The notes: generated by a model from the letters alone, not told the origin. 64,000 nucleotides of DNA from Paraburkholderia sartisoli (GCF_900107685.1 NZ_FNRQ01000008.1:124001-188000); one strand, 5' to 3'. Shown: positions 34,964-44,880, counted from the first letter of the stretch. Numbers and translations: made by a program.

Positions 34964-37747
34964 TCAATGCGCTTCTTCCCAGTTCGCGCCGGCGCCCACT
35001 TCGGCGACGAGCGGCACCTTGAGTTCGGCCACGCCGCACATGAGTTCGGGCAGGCGTTTGCGTACCTCGGGCAGTTCGCTGTCGGGCACTTCGAGGATCA
35101 GTTCATCGTGAACCTGCATGATCATCCGCGTGTCGATCTTCGATTGTTCGATCCAGTCCTGCACCGCGATCATCGACAGCTTGATGAGGTCGGCCGCGGT
35201 ACCCTGCATCGGCGCGTTGATCGCCGCGCGCTCCGCCGCCTGACGACGCGGGCCGTTGCCCCCGTTGATCTCCGGCAGCCACAGGCGCCGCCCGAACACC
35301 GTTTCGACATAACCCTTCGATTTGGCGCTCAGACGCGTTTCGTCCATATACCGCGCGACGCCCGGATAACGCTGGAAATAGCGGTCGATATACAGCTTCG
35401 CCGCGTCGCGCGTGATGCCGAGGTTGGACGCGAGGCCGAACGCACTCATCCCGTAGATCAGGCCGAAGTTGATCACCTTCGCGATGCGGCGCTGGTCGTT
35501 CGAGACTTCGATCGGCGTCACGGTGAACACCTCGGCAGCGGTCGCCCGGTGGATGTCCTCGCCCTGCGCGAACGCGCGCAGCAACGACTCGTCACCGGAA
35601 ATGTGCGCCATGATGCGCAGCTCGATCTGCGAATAGTCGGCCGACACGAGTTTGTGTCCGGGCTTCGCGATAAACGCTTCACGAATACGCCGACCTTCGG
35701 CCGTGCGAACCGGGATGTTCTGCAGATTCGGATCGTTCGACGCAAGCCGGCCCGTGACCGCGACGGCCTGCGCGTAGTTCGTATGCACACGGCCCGTCTG
35801 CGCGTTCACCATGCGCGGCAGCTTGTCGGTGTAGGTCGATTTCAGCTTCGACAGACCGCGATGTTCGAGCAGGATCTTCGGCAACGGATAGTCTTCGGCG
35901 AGCTTCTGCAGGACTTCTTCGTCCGTCGAGGGCGCGCCGCTCGGCGTTTTCTTGACGACCGGCAGCTCCAGCTTCTCGAAGAAAATCTGGCCGATCTGTT
36001 TCGGCGAGCCGAGATTGAATTCGCCGCCGGCAAGCACATACGCTTCGGCTTCGAGTTCGATGAGACGCGTCGCGATCTGCCCGCTTTGCACGCGCAGCTT
36101 TTCGGCGTCGATCAGCACGCCCGTGCGCTCCATCTTGCGCAACACGCGGGACGTCGGCAGCTCGATCGCGCGATAGACGTGATCGAGGTCTTTCTCCGCG
36201 GCGACTTGCGGATACAACGCCTGATGCAGACGCAACGTGATGTCCGCGTCTTCGGCGGCGTACTCGGCGGCCGTTTCTAGCGCGACTTCGTCGAAGCCGA
36301 TCTGGCTCGCGCCCTTGCCCGCCACCTCTTCGTACTTGATCGTCTTCAGACCGAGATGGCGCAGCGCGAGATTGTCCATGTCGTGCGGGCGATGCGACTC
36401 CAGCACATACGACTGCAGCAGCGTGTCGTGCTCGATGCCGTTCATCTCGATGCCGTAGTTCGCGAGCACCTGCTCGTCGTACTTCATGTGCTGGCCGACC
36501 TTCTTCCTGTCGGCGCTTTCGAGCCACGGCTTGAGCTTCGCGAGCACTTCATCGCGCGGCAGTTGCACCGGCGCATCCGGCCCGCGATGCGCGACCGGAA
36601 TATAGGCGGCCTTGCCCGGCTCGACCGCCACCGACAAACCGACGAGCTGCGCCGTCATCGGATCGAGCGACGTGGTTTCCGTATCGAACGCGGTGATCCC
36701 AGCAGCTTCGATCTTCGCGAGCCACGCGTCGAACTGTTCCCACGTCTGCACCGTGTCGTATTCGCGCTCGCCTGGTGCCTCGATGGTCGGCGCGGGCGGC
36801 TCGTCGGTCTGGGGGCCTTCCATCGTGTCGGCGATTTCCACCTCGCGCAGCCACGTCTTGAAGCCGTGGTGCGTGAACACGTCGCGCAGTTCGTCGCGCG
36901 ATTCCGGTCGCGCCGGCAGCGTGTCGGCGATCGACACGACCTGGTCCGCCAGGTCGCAGTTCGTGTCGACCGTGACGAGCTTTCTCGCCATCGGCAGAAA
37001 ATCGAGCGCCCGACGCAGATTGTCTCCTACCGCACCTTTAATTTCGTCCGCATGTGCAACGATGCCATCAAGCGTTTCGTATTGCGCGAGCCACTTGATC
37101 GCTGTTTTCGGGCCGCACTTCTCGACGCCAGGCACGTTGTCGACGGTATCGCCGATCAACGACAGATAATCGACGATCCGCTCCGGCGGCACGCCGAACT
37201 TCGCGAGTACGCCCGCGCGGTCGAGCGTTTCGTTCGTCATCGTGTTGACGAGGGTGACATGATCCGTCACGAGTTGCGCCAGGTCTTTGTCGCCCGTCGA
37301 CACGACCACGTTCATGCCGTGTTTTTCGGCGGCACGGCACAGCGTGCCAATCACGTCGTCGGCCTCGACGCCTTCGATCATCAGAAGCGGCCAGCCCAGC
37401 GCGCGCACGGCGACGTGAATCGGCTCGATCTGCTTCGACAGGTCCTCGGGCATCGAAGGACGGTTCGCCTTGTAGTCCGGATACCAGTCGTCGCGAAACG
37501 TTTTGCCCCTGGCGTCGAACACGCACGCGCTATACTCTGCGCTAACTTCCTTGCGCATGCGGCGAAGCATGTTGATCATTCCGTACAGCGCACCCGTTGG
37601 TCCGCCGTCGGGACCACGCAGATCAGGCATCGCATGGTAGGCTCGGTACAGGTAACTCGAACCGTCTACCAGTAGCAGGGTCTTACCTTCCAGCCCAGTT
37701 ACCAGCCTGGCATTCCGATCAGTTTCAAGGACTCGTTCTTCGGGCAT
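34964..37747 (-). CDS. polA: DNA polymerase I
   Basis: This 927-residue enzyme has all three domains. The 5' nuclease occupies roughly residues 1-310 (LLLVDGSSYLYRAYHAMPDL, EGVEADDVIGTL). The 3'-5' exonuclease follows with its acidic residues intact (AFDTETTSLDPMTAQLVG), so proofreading is probably active. The polymerase domain is C-terminal (SADYSQIELRIMAHISGDES, INFGLIYGMSAFGLA, QVHDELILEV). The start at 37747 (MPEERVLE) leaves one base between this codon and the divergent LOG gene start. There is no later ATG before the conserved nuclease motif. Confidence 0.96.
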   Translation of the reverse strand: MPEERVLETDRNARLVTGLEGKTLLLVDGSSYLYRAYHAMPDLRGPDGGPTGALYGMINMLRRMRKEVSAEYSACVFDARGKTFRDDWYPDYKANRPSMPEDLSKQIEPIHVAVRALGWPLLMIEGVEADDVIGTLCRAAEKHGMNVVVSTGDKDLAQLVTDHVTLVNTMTNETLDRAGVLAKFGVPPERIVDYLSLIGDTVDNVPGVEKCGPKTAIKWLAQYETLDGIVAHADEIKGAVGDNLRRALDFLPMARKLVTVDTNCDLADQVVSIADTLPARPESRDELRDVFTHHGFKTWLREVEIADTMEGPQTDEPPAPTIEAPGEREYDTVQTWEQFDAWLAKIEAAGITAFDTETTSLDPMTAQLVGLSVAVEPGKAAYIPVAHRGPDAPVQLPRDEVLAKLKPWLESADRKKVGQHMKYDEQVLANYGIEMNGIEHDTLLQSYVLESHRPHDMDNLALRHLGLKTIKYEEVAGKGASQIGFDEVALETAAEYAAEDADITLRLHQALYPQVAAEKDLDHVYRAIELPTSRVLRKMERTGVLIDAEKLRVQSGQIATRLIELEAEAYVLAGGEFNLGSPKQIGQIFFEKLELPVVKKTPSGAPSTDEEVLQKLAEDYPLPKILLEHRGLSKLKSTYTDKLPRMVNAQTGRVHTNYAQAVAVTGRLASNDPNLQNIPVRTAEGRRIREAFIAKPGHKLVSADYSQIELRIMAHISGDESLLRAFAQGEDIHRATAAEVFTVTPIEVSNDQRRIAKVINFGLIYGMSAFGLASNLGITRDAAKLYIDRYFQRYPGVARYMDETRLSAKSKGYVETVFGRRLWLPEINGGNGPRRQAAERAAINAPMQGTAADLIKLSMIAVQDWIEQSKIDTRMIMQVHDELILEVPDSELPEVRKRLPELMCGVAELKVPLVAEVGAGANWEEAH

Positions 37748-37748
37748 T

Positions 37749-38492
37749 ATGAACAAAAGAAAAGTGATTCCGAGTCTGCGATCACTCGCAGATCAAGAGC
37801 GCGCGACAGCCAAGAAGGCCCGCGCATCGTGGCAGATGTTCACGATTATGGCAGAGTTTATCGAGGCGACCGAGTACCTCTCGGAGATCCGCCCGGCTGT
37901 CAGCATCTATGGTTCAGCGCGTCTGAAACCGAACTCGCCGTATTACAAACTCGCCACGCAGATCGCGCGAAAACTGTCCGACGCGGGCTTCGCCGTGATC
38001 TCCGGCGGCGGCCCCGGCATCATGGAAGCGGCCAACAAAGGCGCGCATGCGGGCAAGGCGCCTTCGGTCGGCCTGAACATCGAACTGCCGCACGAGCAAT
38101 CGGGCAACCAGTGGCAGGACATCTCGCTGCGCTTTCGCCACTTCTTCACGCGCAAGGTCACGTTCGTGAAGAACTCGGACGCCGTGATCGTGATGCCAGG
38201 CGGCTTCGGCACACTCGATGAACTGGCTGAGGTGCTCACGCTGATCCAGACGAAGAAGTCGCGTCACGTACCGATCATTCTCGTCGGCGGCGAGTTCTGG
38301 CGCGGGCTGCTGGGGTGGTTCAAGGAAGCGCTCGTGCCAATGGGCCTCATCAATCCCGACGACATGAACCTGATGCAGGTGATCGACGAACCCGAGCAGG
38401 TGCTCGAAGCCGTGCTCGCGTTCTACGAAGATCGCGACGAAGGCGAACATCCTCCGTCGAAGTCTGAAGAAGACCGCATGTTTTATCTGTGA
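37749..38492 (+). CDS. LOG-family protein (TIGR00730; nucleotide 5'-monophosphate phosphoribohydrolase type)
   Basis: This is a 247-residue Rossmann-fold protein of the lysine-decarboxylase-like LOG family. The signature motifs are ISGGGPGIMEAANKGA and PGGFGTLDELAEVLTLIQTK. Members release the base from cytokinin riboside or other nucleoside monophosphates; the old label of lysine decarboxylase is incorrect. An N-terminal basic extension of about 45 residues precedes the domain. The start is one base from the divergent polA start, so promoters must lie in the opposite coding region or one start is further downstream. Confidence 0.88.
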   Translation: MNKRKVIPSLRSLADQERATAKKARASWQMFTIMAEFIEATEYLSEIRPAVSIYGSARLKPNSPYYKLATQIARKLSDAGFAVISGGGPGIMEAANKGAHAGKAPSVGLNIELPHEQSGNQWQDISLRFRHFFTRKVTFVKNSDAVIVMPGGFGTLDELAEVLTLIQTKKSRHVPIILVGGEFWRGLLGWFKEALVPMGLINPDDMNLMQVIDEPEQVLEAVLAFYEDRDEGEHPPSKSEEDRMFYL

Positions 38493-38561
38493 TGCCGATG
38501 GGCGGCCGCGTGCCGCCCTGTTCGTGTGTTCGTGATCTTCGCGGCTTTGCGGGTCACGTTC

Positions 38562-39443
38562 TCATGCAGGGCCGGCCTGCGACTCGAGCCAGCGGCAGAA
38601 CTGCGCGACGAGCGGAGCCTCGGCCACCTCGCGCCGCGCGACCCACCAGTAACCGCGCGCATCGATGCGCGGGCCGTCGAGCGGCAATACAAGTCGCCCC
38701 GACGCCAGTTCCTCCGACAGCAGCGGCAACGGCCCAAGCGCCACGCCAAGACCGTCCACCGCGGCCTGTAACGCCAGATAGAAGTGATCGAACGACTGCT
38801 TCTTGCGGCACTTCGCCTTGACGCCCGCGGCGGCGAGCCAGTTGCGCCACGCATCCGGGCGCGTATCCGAATGCAGCAGCACGTGCTTCGCGAGATCGTC
38901 GGCGATGTGGATCGGCGAGCGTTGCAGCAGTGCCGGACTGCACACCGGTATCTCCGTCTCCTCCAGAAAGTGACCGCTCGCGCAGTTGGCCCAGTGCGCC
39001 GGTCCGCGCCGCACGGCTACGTCGAAGTTCTCCAGCGTTTCAACGGGCGTATTCGATGTCGAGAGACGCAACTCCACGCTGGGCGCAATGCGCTGAAACT
39101 GGTTGAGGCGCGGCAACAGCCACTTCATCGCGAAGGTCGGCAGCGCGTTCACCCGCAGCACATGCACGACACCCGTGTCGCGCAGCTGCTCTGTCGCGAT
39201 CGCAATGCTGTCGAACGCGGCCTGCACGGTGGCAAGGTAGCGGCGCCCGTCGTCGGTGAGCCGCACGCGCTTGCCGTTGCGATGAAATACCTGCACGCCG
39301 ACCCACGCCTCGAACGCCGCCACCTGACGGCTGATTGCACCGTGCGTCACATGCAGTTCGTCCGCGGCGGCGGTAAAGGTTTCGTGCCGCGCGGCGGCTT
39401 CAAACGCGCGCAGCGCGGAAAAGGGAGGAAGTTCACGGGCCAT
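38562..39443 (-). CDS. LysR-family transcriptional regulator, GcvA-like
   Basis: This is a 293-residue LysR protein. It begins LPPFSALRAFEAAARHETFT followed by AAADELHVTHGAISRQVAAF, the GcvA-type DNA-binding domain, then the effector domain (FDVAVRRGPAHWANC; VDGLGVALGPLPLLSEELA). It is divergent from the split chromate transporter genes, 101 bp away, and may regulate them. GcvA proper controls glycine cleavage, for which no genes lie here. Confidence 0.87.
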   Translation of the reverse strand: MARELPPFSALRAFEAAARHETFTAAADELHVTHGAISRQVAAFEAWVGVQVFHRNGKRVRLTDDGRRYLATVQAAFDSIAIATEQLRDTGVVHVLRVNALPTFAMKWLLPRLNQFQRIAPSVELRLSTSNTPVETLENFDVAVRRGPAHWANCASGHFLEETEIPVCSPALLQRSPIHIADDLAKHVLLHSDTRPDAWRNWLAAAGVKAKCRKKQSFDHFYLALQAAVDGLGVALGPLPLLSEELASGRLVLPLDGPRIDARGYWWVARREVAEAPLVAQFCRWLESQAGPA

Positions 39444-39544
39444 GCTTGTGATTCTAGATCACAAGGCGACGCTCTAAAAATCGTTTTGCGAGGCGTGTGA
39501 AGCGCGATAACCTCGACAGCTTCAGACCTCACCCGCAATTGCAC

Positions 39545-40105
39545 ATGAATCACGACACGTCCGCCGCCAGCCCCGCGCCGCCACCAGGGCTGGCCGCCCT
39601 GTTTCTCGGCTTTCTCAACCTCGGATTCATCTCGTTTGGCGGCGCGCTGCCGCACGCGCGGCGCATCGTCGTCGAAAACCGGCGCTGGCTGACGCCGGCC
39701 GAATTCACCGACCTGCTGGGCCTGTGCCAGTTCCTGCCCGGCGGAAACATCATTAACCTTTCAGTTGCGATCGGCATGCGGTATCGGGGGCTATCCGGTG
39801 CGCTGGCTGCGCTGCTCGGCCTGATCGCGGGCCCTTCGATCGTGGTGATCGCGCTCGGTGTGCTGTACGAACACACGCAGAACGACCTGCACGTGAAGCA
39901 TCTTTTCGCCGGACTCGCCGCCGCTGCGGCGGGGCTTCTGGTTGCGATGTCCCTGAAAATCCTGGTGCCGTTGCGACGCAGTCCCGTCGCGGCGATCATC
40001 GCGGTGCCGGGCTTCATCGCGATTGCGATCATGCATTTTCCCCTGCTCCCGACGATGCTCGTTCTCACGGCGCTTAGCATCGTGGTCGCCGTGAGGGCCG
40101 CATGA
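39545..40105 (+). CDS. Chromate transporter family protein, first half
   Basis: This is a 186-residue membrane protein with one CHR domain. The family start GFLNLGFISFGGALPHARRI is clear, followed by EFTDLLGLCQFLPGGNIINL and several hydrophobic helices. The pair formed with the next gene corresponds to a full-length ChrA split into two short proteins, which are thought to work together. Chromate efflux is the family function; real substrates of the short-chain pairs are little studied. An upstream ATG at 39497 is less likely. The stop overlaps the next start (ATGA). Confidence 0.87.
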   Translation: MNHDTSAASPAPPPGLAALFLGFLNLGFISFGGALPHARRIVVENRRWLTPAEFTDLLGLCQFLPGGNIINLSVAIGMRYRGLSGALAALLGLIAGPSIVVIALGVLYEHTQNDLHVKHLFAGLAAAAAGLLVAMSLKILVPLRRSPVAAIIAVPGFIAIAIMHFPLLPTMLVLTALSIVVAVRAA

Positions 40106-40635
40106 TGACCGACACCCTCGTCTCGCTCGCCATCATTTTCGGGCAGCTTTCGCTGCTTGCATTCGGCGGCGGCAATACGATTCTTCCCGAGATGCAGCGG
40201 CAGGTGGTCGACGTGCATCACTGGATGCCGGCGAGCGAATTCAGCGCATTGTTCGCGCTTGCGCAGGCCGCGCCAGGCCCGAACCTGATGGTGGTGACAC
40301 TCGTCGGCTGGCACGTTGCGGGATGGGCCGGCATGCTGGTCGCGTCCATCGCGAAGTTTGGACCTTCTTCGATCGTGACGATCCTCGCGTTACACGCATG
40401 GGAGCGCTTCAAGGACCGGCCGTGGCGCACGATCGTGCAGAAGGCGCTGGTGCCCGTGACCGCGGGCATCGTCGCGGCGAGCGCCATGCTGATCGCGCAG
40501 GCGTCCGACACGACGTGGATCGCGTGGGCCACGACAGGCGTGTGCGCCGTGCTCGCGTGGCGCACACGTATCCATCCGTTATGGCTGCTGGCCGCCGGCA
40601 GCCTGATCGGGCTGACGGGGTTCGGCCAGCTTTGA
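40102..40635 (+). CDS. Chromate transporter family protein, second half
   Basis: This is a 177-residue membrane protein with the second CHR domain (IIFGQLSLLAFGGGNTILPE; FALAQAAPGPNLMVVTLVGW). It overlaps the first half by 4 bp, a strong sign of coupled translation and a joint complex. It has about five to six hydrophobic segments. The downstream neighbour, amn, is convergent. Confidence 0.87.
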   Translation: MMTDTLVSLAIIFGQLSLLAFGGGNTILPEMQRQVVDVHHWMPASEFSALFALAQAAPGPNLMVVTLVGWHVAGWAGMLVASIAKFGPSSIVTILALHAWERFKDRPWRTIVQKALVPVTAGIVAASAMLIAQASDTTWIAWATTGVCAVLAWRTRIHPLWLLAAGSLIGLTGFGQL

Positions 40636-40680
40636 TCCACACGTTTCCCGCGCGCGTTGCAAACGGCGCTGAATAACGCG

Positions 40681-42213
40681 TTACTGGAACGCGACCTCGG
40701 CGAAACTGCGAAGCTTGCGGCTGTGCAATCGATGCAGTCCGTTCGTGCGCAGTATCTCCATCGCCTTGACGCCGATCCGCAGATGCTGGTCGACCTGGCC
40801 TCGATAGAACTGGTCCGCCATGCCGGGCAATTTCAGTTCGCCATGCAGCGGCTTGTCCGACACGCACAGCAGCGTGCCGTACGGCACGCGGAACCGGAAG
40901 CCGTTCGCCGCGATCGTCGCGCTCTCCATGTCGAGCGCGATCGCGCGGCTTTGCGACAGGCGCAGCACCGGTTCGCGGTGGTCGCGCAGCTCCCAGTTGC
41001 GGTTGTCGACGCTCGCCACCGTGCCCGTGCGCATCACGCGCTTCAGTTCGGTGCCCTCGAGCTTGGTGACTTCCGCGACTGCACGTTCCAGCGCGACCTG
41101 CACTTCCGCGAGCGCCGGAATCGGCACCCATAGCGGCAGGTCGTCGTCGAGCACGTGATCTTCGCGCACATAGCCGTGCGCCAGCACGTAGTCGCCCAGT
41201 CGCTGCGTGTTGCGCAAACCGGCGCAGTGGCCAAGCATGATCCACGCATGCGGACGCAGCACGGCGATGTGATCGGTGATCGTCTTCGCGTTCGAGGGCC
41301 CCACGCCGATGTTGATCATCGTGATGCCGCTGCCGTCGGCGCGCTTCAGGTGATATGCGGGCATCTGCGGTAGACGCGGTGGCGCACTGCCCTCGTCCTG
41401 CTGCTCGTCGATGTTCGCGTTGTACGTGACCACGTCGCCGGGCTCGACAAACGACGTGTATTCGCTGCGATACGCGCGCAGGTCTTCGTCGTCGGTGGCG
41501 GCCATCATCGTGCGGCCGAGCTTCACGAACTCGTCGATATAGAACTGATAGTTCGTGTACAGCACGTAGTTCTGCACGTGCGTGGGCGAAGTCGCGGTGT
41601 AGTGCTTCAGACGATGCAGCGAGAAATCGACGCGCGCCGCCGTGAACAGCGCGAGCGGATACGGCTCGCCCGGCGGCGGTTCATACGTGCCGTTCACGAT
41701 GCGATCGTCCAGCAGCGCGAGATCGGGCGTGTCGAACACGTCGCGCATCGCGAGCAGATGGTCGCGATCGAGGTCGCCTTCCAGGTGAATACCTTCGGCA
41801 AACGCGAAATGAATCGGAATCGGATACTGCGACACGCCGACTTCGATTGCGACGTGATGGTTCTTCGTGAGCAGGCGAAGCTGCTCACGATAGTAGTTAC
41901 CGAACAGGTCCGGGCGTGTAACAGTCGTTTCGAAGCTGCCAGGGCCCGCCACGAAACCATACGAGCGGCGCGAATCGACGTGCGTGTTGACCTCGGTGCG
42001 AATGCGCACGAACGGGTAGCACGCGCGCACGCGGCGCTCGAACGGCTCGTTGCGGCGATAGCGCGCGAACGCGTCGCGCAGGAACGACGTGTTGGCTTCG
42101 TAAATGGCGGACAGACGCGCGACCGCTTCGGCGGCGTCGTCGAATGACTCGGTCGGGAAGTCGCTGGCGGGCGTCTGCACAGTGCGCGGGTTCGTGTTGT
42201 TGTTCATCTTCAT
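40681..42213 (-). CDS. amn: AMP nucleosidase
   Basis: This is a 510-residue enzyme that splits AMP into adenine and ribose 5-phosphate. The N-terminal regulatory domain (RYRRNEPFERRVRACYPFVR) and the C-terminal phosphorylase-like catalytic domain (INIGVGPSNAKTITDHIAVL; LDMESATIAANGFRFRVPYG; LCVSDKPLHGELKLP) are both present. Two close start codons exist, 42213 and 42207. An upstream one at 42255 would add residues outside the family. Length is close to the usual 480-500. Confidence 0.93.
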   Translation of the reverse strand: MKMNNNTNPRTVQTPASDFPTESFDDAAEAVARLSAIYEANTSFLRDAFARYRRNEPFERRVRACYPFVRIRTEVNTHVDSRRSYGFVAGPGSFETTVTRPDLFGNYYREQLRLLTKNHHVAIEVGVSQYPIPIHFAFAEGIHLEGDLDRDHLLAMRDVFDTPDLALLDDRIVNGTYEPPPGEPYPLALFTAARVDFSLHRLKHYTATSPTHVQNYVLYTNYQFYIDEFVKLGRTMMAATDDEDLRAYRSEYTSFVEPGDVVTYNANIDEQQDEGSAPPRLPQMPAYHLKRADGSGITMINIGVGPSNAKTITDHIAVLRPHAWIMLGHCAGLRNTQRLGDYVLAHGYVREDHVLDDDLPLWVPIPALAEVQVALERAVAEVTKLEGTELKRVMRTGTVASVDNRNWELRDHREPVLRLSQSRAIALDMESATIAANGFRFRVPYGTLLCVSDKPLHGELKLPGMADQFYRGQVDQHLRIGVKAMEILRTNGLHRLHSRKLRSFAEVAFQ

Positions 42214-42392
42214 CGCCTCATTTGATGAGATGACATTACCACGGAAATTACGCATCCAGATGTGGCGACCCGCACGCGAAAAGCGTGCTGAAAAACCCGG
42301 CGGGCGGCGCGAAAGCAGCGCAAAATAAGGCGATCACGCCCTTCTGGCAGGTCGGATTTGCTAGAATCGGGGCACCTACCCGGAGAATTACC

Positions 42393-42788
42393 ATGAAGCC
42401 GCTCCTTCCCGTCGCCGTTGTGCTGACGCTCGCCCTTGGCGGCGTCGCGATGGCCGCGCAGCCTGCCGTCGACGCCCAGGCTGCCGCCGAGGCCCACGCC
42501 GCCAACGAACGGGCCGGCTTGCCGGATCTGGAGGCGATCAACCGTCCAGCCGCGGAAGTCAGCTCCAAGGTGGAAATCAACCAGCCGCGCACGCCGAGCT
42601 TCCACGAACGCAGTGGCAACGGCACCGAAATCACCGAATACCGCGACAAGGGCAAGCCCGTCGAAATCGACGTGCGTTCGAATTTCGGCACGCGCTACCA
42701 GATGAGCGCACCGCTCGACACGTCGCCGCAGGTGCGTGACAACGGTCGCGCCAGCACGCGCCTGCCATCGGTCAACCTGCATTACTGA
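42393..42788 (+). CDS. Small exported protein, DUF2782 family
   Basis: This is a 131-residue protein with a signal peptide (MKPLLPVAVVLTLALGGVAM, cleavage after AMAA). The mature C-terminal part ITEYRDKGKPVEIDVRSNFG followed by TRYQMS is the DUF2782 pattern of betaproteobacterial proteins. A periplasmic location is expected. It lies 151 bp before thrB on the same strand, an arrangement I associate with betaproteobacteria. Function is unknown. Confidence 0.82.
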   Translation: MKPLLPVAVVLTLALGGVAMAAQPAVDAQAAAEAHAANERAGLPDLEAINRPAAEVSSKVEINQPRTPSFHERSGNGTEITEYRDKGKPVEIDVRSNFGTRYQMSAPLDTSPQVRDNGRASTRLPSVNLHY

Positions 42789-42939
42789 TCGTGGAGCGGC
42801 AGCGCGCGTGCGCTGCCTGCATGCCTGGATGGCACGCGTAACACATGTTATGCGCGCCGGCTTCCGGCTCCGTCTGCCGCCGTTCTGAATGTACTGGCCA
42901 CATGCGCCAGTCCGACCAACCTGATTCCACCGTTCCCGC

Positions 42940-43935
42940 ATGGCCGTCTTCACCGCTGTCACCGACACTCAACTCGCTCACTGGCTGCGTCATTACGATC
43001 TCGGCGAAGCCGTCGATTTTCGCGGTATCCAGTCCGGCATCGAAAACAGCAATTTCTTTCTGACGACGACGCGCGGCGATTACGTCCTCACGATTTTCGA
43101 AAAACTGACGGCTGGACAATTGCCGTTCTATCTGGATCTGATGCGCCATCTGGCGGCCCACAAGGTGCCCGTACCCGACCCGATGCCGCGCGATGACGGC
43201 GCGCTGTTCGGGTTGCTGCACGGCAAGCCCGCGGCGATCGTCACGCGCCTTGAGGGCGCGCCGGAACTCGCGCCGCGCGAGGAGCACTGCGTCGAAGTCG
43301 GCCAGATGCTGGCGCGCATGCATCTCGCCGGGCGCGATTTCCCGAACCATCAGCCGAACCTGCGCAGCCTCAACTGGTGGCGGGAAACCGTGCCGGAGGT
43401 GCTGCCGTTTCTGACCGGCCCGCAACGCGAACTGTTGAGCACGGAACTCGCCCACCAGCAAGCGTTCTTCGCCTCGGACGACTATGCCGCGCTGCCCGAA
43501 GGCCCGTGCCACTGCGATCTGTTCCGCGACAACGTGCTGTTCGCGCATGCGGCGCCTGAAAGCGGGCACGACGTGCGCCTTGGCGGCTTCTTCGACTTTT
43601 ACTTTGCCGGCTGCGACAAGTGGCTCTTCGACGTCGCCGTGACCGTGAACGACTGGTGCGCCGATCTCACGACAGGCGCGCTCGACATGCCGCGCGTCGA
43701 GGCGATGCTGCGTGCGTACCAGACCGTGCGTCCGTTCACCGCGCAGGAAAACCGTCACTGGGGCGACATGCTGCGCGCGGGCGCGTACCGTTTCTGGGTC
43801 TCGCGCCTTTATGACTTTTACATGCCACGTGCAGCTGAAATGCTGAAGCCGCACGATCCTGGCCATTTCGAACGCATTCTTCGTGAACGCCTGTCCGGCG
43901 TTGCACTTCCAGGCATCCACACTCCATGCAACTGA
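42940..43935 (+). CDS. thrB: Homoserine kinase (aminoglycoside-phosphotransferase fold)
   Basis: This is a 331-residue ThrB of the type II, APH-fold class. The kinase loop CHCDLFRDNVLF supplies the catalytic Asp and metal-binding Asn, and FFDFYFAGCDKWLFDVAVTV the metal-binding Asp. FTAVTDTQLAHWLRHYDLGE is a typical N-terminus. It phosphorylates homoserine on the way to threonine. It overlaps the next gene by 10 bp. Confidence 0.93.
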   Translation: MAVFTAVTDTQLAHWLRHYDLGEAVDFRGIQSGIENSNFFLTTTRGDYVLTIFEKLTAGQLPFYLDLMRHLAAHKVPVPDPMPRDDGALFGLLHGKPAAIVTRLEGAPELAPREEHCVEVGQMLARMHLAGRDFPNHQPNLRSLNWWRETVPEVLPFLTGPQRELLSTELAHQQAFFASDDYAALPEGPCHCDLFRDNVLFAHAAPESGHDVRLGGFFDFYFAGCDKWLFDVAVTVNDWCADLTTGALDMPRVEAMLRAYQTVRPFTAQENRHWGDMLRAGAYRFWVSRLYDFYMPRAAEMLKPHDPGHFERILRERLSGVALPGIHTPCN

Positions 43936-44732
43936 TCGAAGTTCCCGCGAAAACCGGCTACGTCTGGTTCCGGCAGGGTATCTGGCTGTTCCGCAAGAAT
44001 CCGCTCGCGTTCCTGACGCTGTTCTTCACGTATCTGCTCGCGATGATGCTGATCTCGCAGATTCCCGTCATCGGCGGGATTCTGCCGCTCGTGTTCATTC
44101 CGGGCGTGGCGGTCGGCTTCATGGCCGCGTGTCGCGACACGATCGCGGGCAAGCCGGTTTTCCCGACGATCCTCGCCGACGGCTTCCGCTCGTACGGCAG
44201 CACCGCCGCGAAGCGGCTCGCCGCGCTCGGCCTCCTGTACGTGGTGGCAATGGCGCTCGTGCTGGGCGGCTCGGCGCTCGCCGACGGTGGCACGTTGCTG
44301 AAGGTAATGATCGGCGCCTCGGCCATGGAGCCGGAGGCGATGGCCAGCAGCGATATTCCGCTCGGCATTCTGGCCGCGCTCGCGTTCTACATTCCGGTCG
44401 CGATGCTGTTCTGGTTTTCGCCCATCCTGATTACGTGGCACGAAGTGCCGCCCGCGAAAGCGATGTTCTTCAGCCTCGTGAGCTGCTGGCGCAATCGGGG
44501 CGCGTTCATCGTGTTCGGCGCGCTGTGGTTCGCGATGGCGATCACCGTTTCGCTCGGGCTGTCCACGCTGATGCAGGCGCTCGGCGCCGGGGAATACGCG
44601 TTTGTCGTGCTGATGCCCGCGACGATCGTCGTCACGACGATGCTGTACTGCTCGTTTTACGCCACGTATCGCGGCTGCTTCGGCATTCAGTCGCCTGAAA
44701 CGCCGGACTCACCCACCACGCCAGCCGCCTGA
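43926..44732 (+). CDS. BPSS1780-family membrane protein
   Basis: This is a 268-residue integral membrane protein with about six hydrophobic helices. It opens with MQLIEVPAKTGYVWFRQGIW and has the block RDTIAGKPVFPTILADGFRS, a pattern I recognise from BPSS1780-family proteins of betaproteobacteria. Function is unknown. It starts inside the thrB 3' end (10-bp overlap), so translation is coupled to thrB. Confidence 0.8.
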   Translation: MQLIEVPAKTGYVWFRQGIWLFRKNPLAFLTLFFTYLLAMMLISQIPVIGGILPLVFIPGVAVGFMAACRDTIAGKPVFPTILADGFRSYGSTAAKRLAALGLLYVVAMALVLGGSALADGGTLLKVMIGASAMEPEAMASSDIPLGILAALAFYIPVAMLFWFSPILITWHEVPPAKAMFFSLVSCWRNRGAFIVFGALWFAMAITVSLGLSTLMQALGAGEYAFVVLMPATIVVTTMLYCSFYATYRGCFGIQSPETPDSPTTPAA

Positions 44733-44880
44733 AACCGCGCCGCTGCGGCGTGCAGTCCACTGGAGACCGCGCCCACGGCGCACCGGATCGAGCCGCCCGC
44801 ACCGGAGCGGCTCGCCGCCGCGGGGTAACTCACACCACCCGCAAAGCACTCGCAAGCCATTCACGATTGATGCACAATGA

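Noticed and set aside
40681..42213. Riboswitch upstream of amn or thrB
   Set aside because: I looked for conserved riboswitch cores in the leader regions of amn and thrB and saw none.
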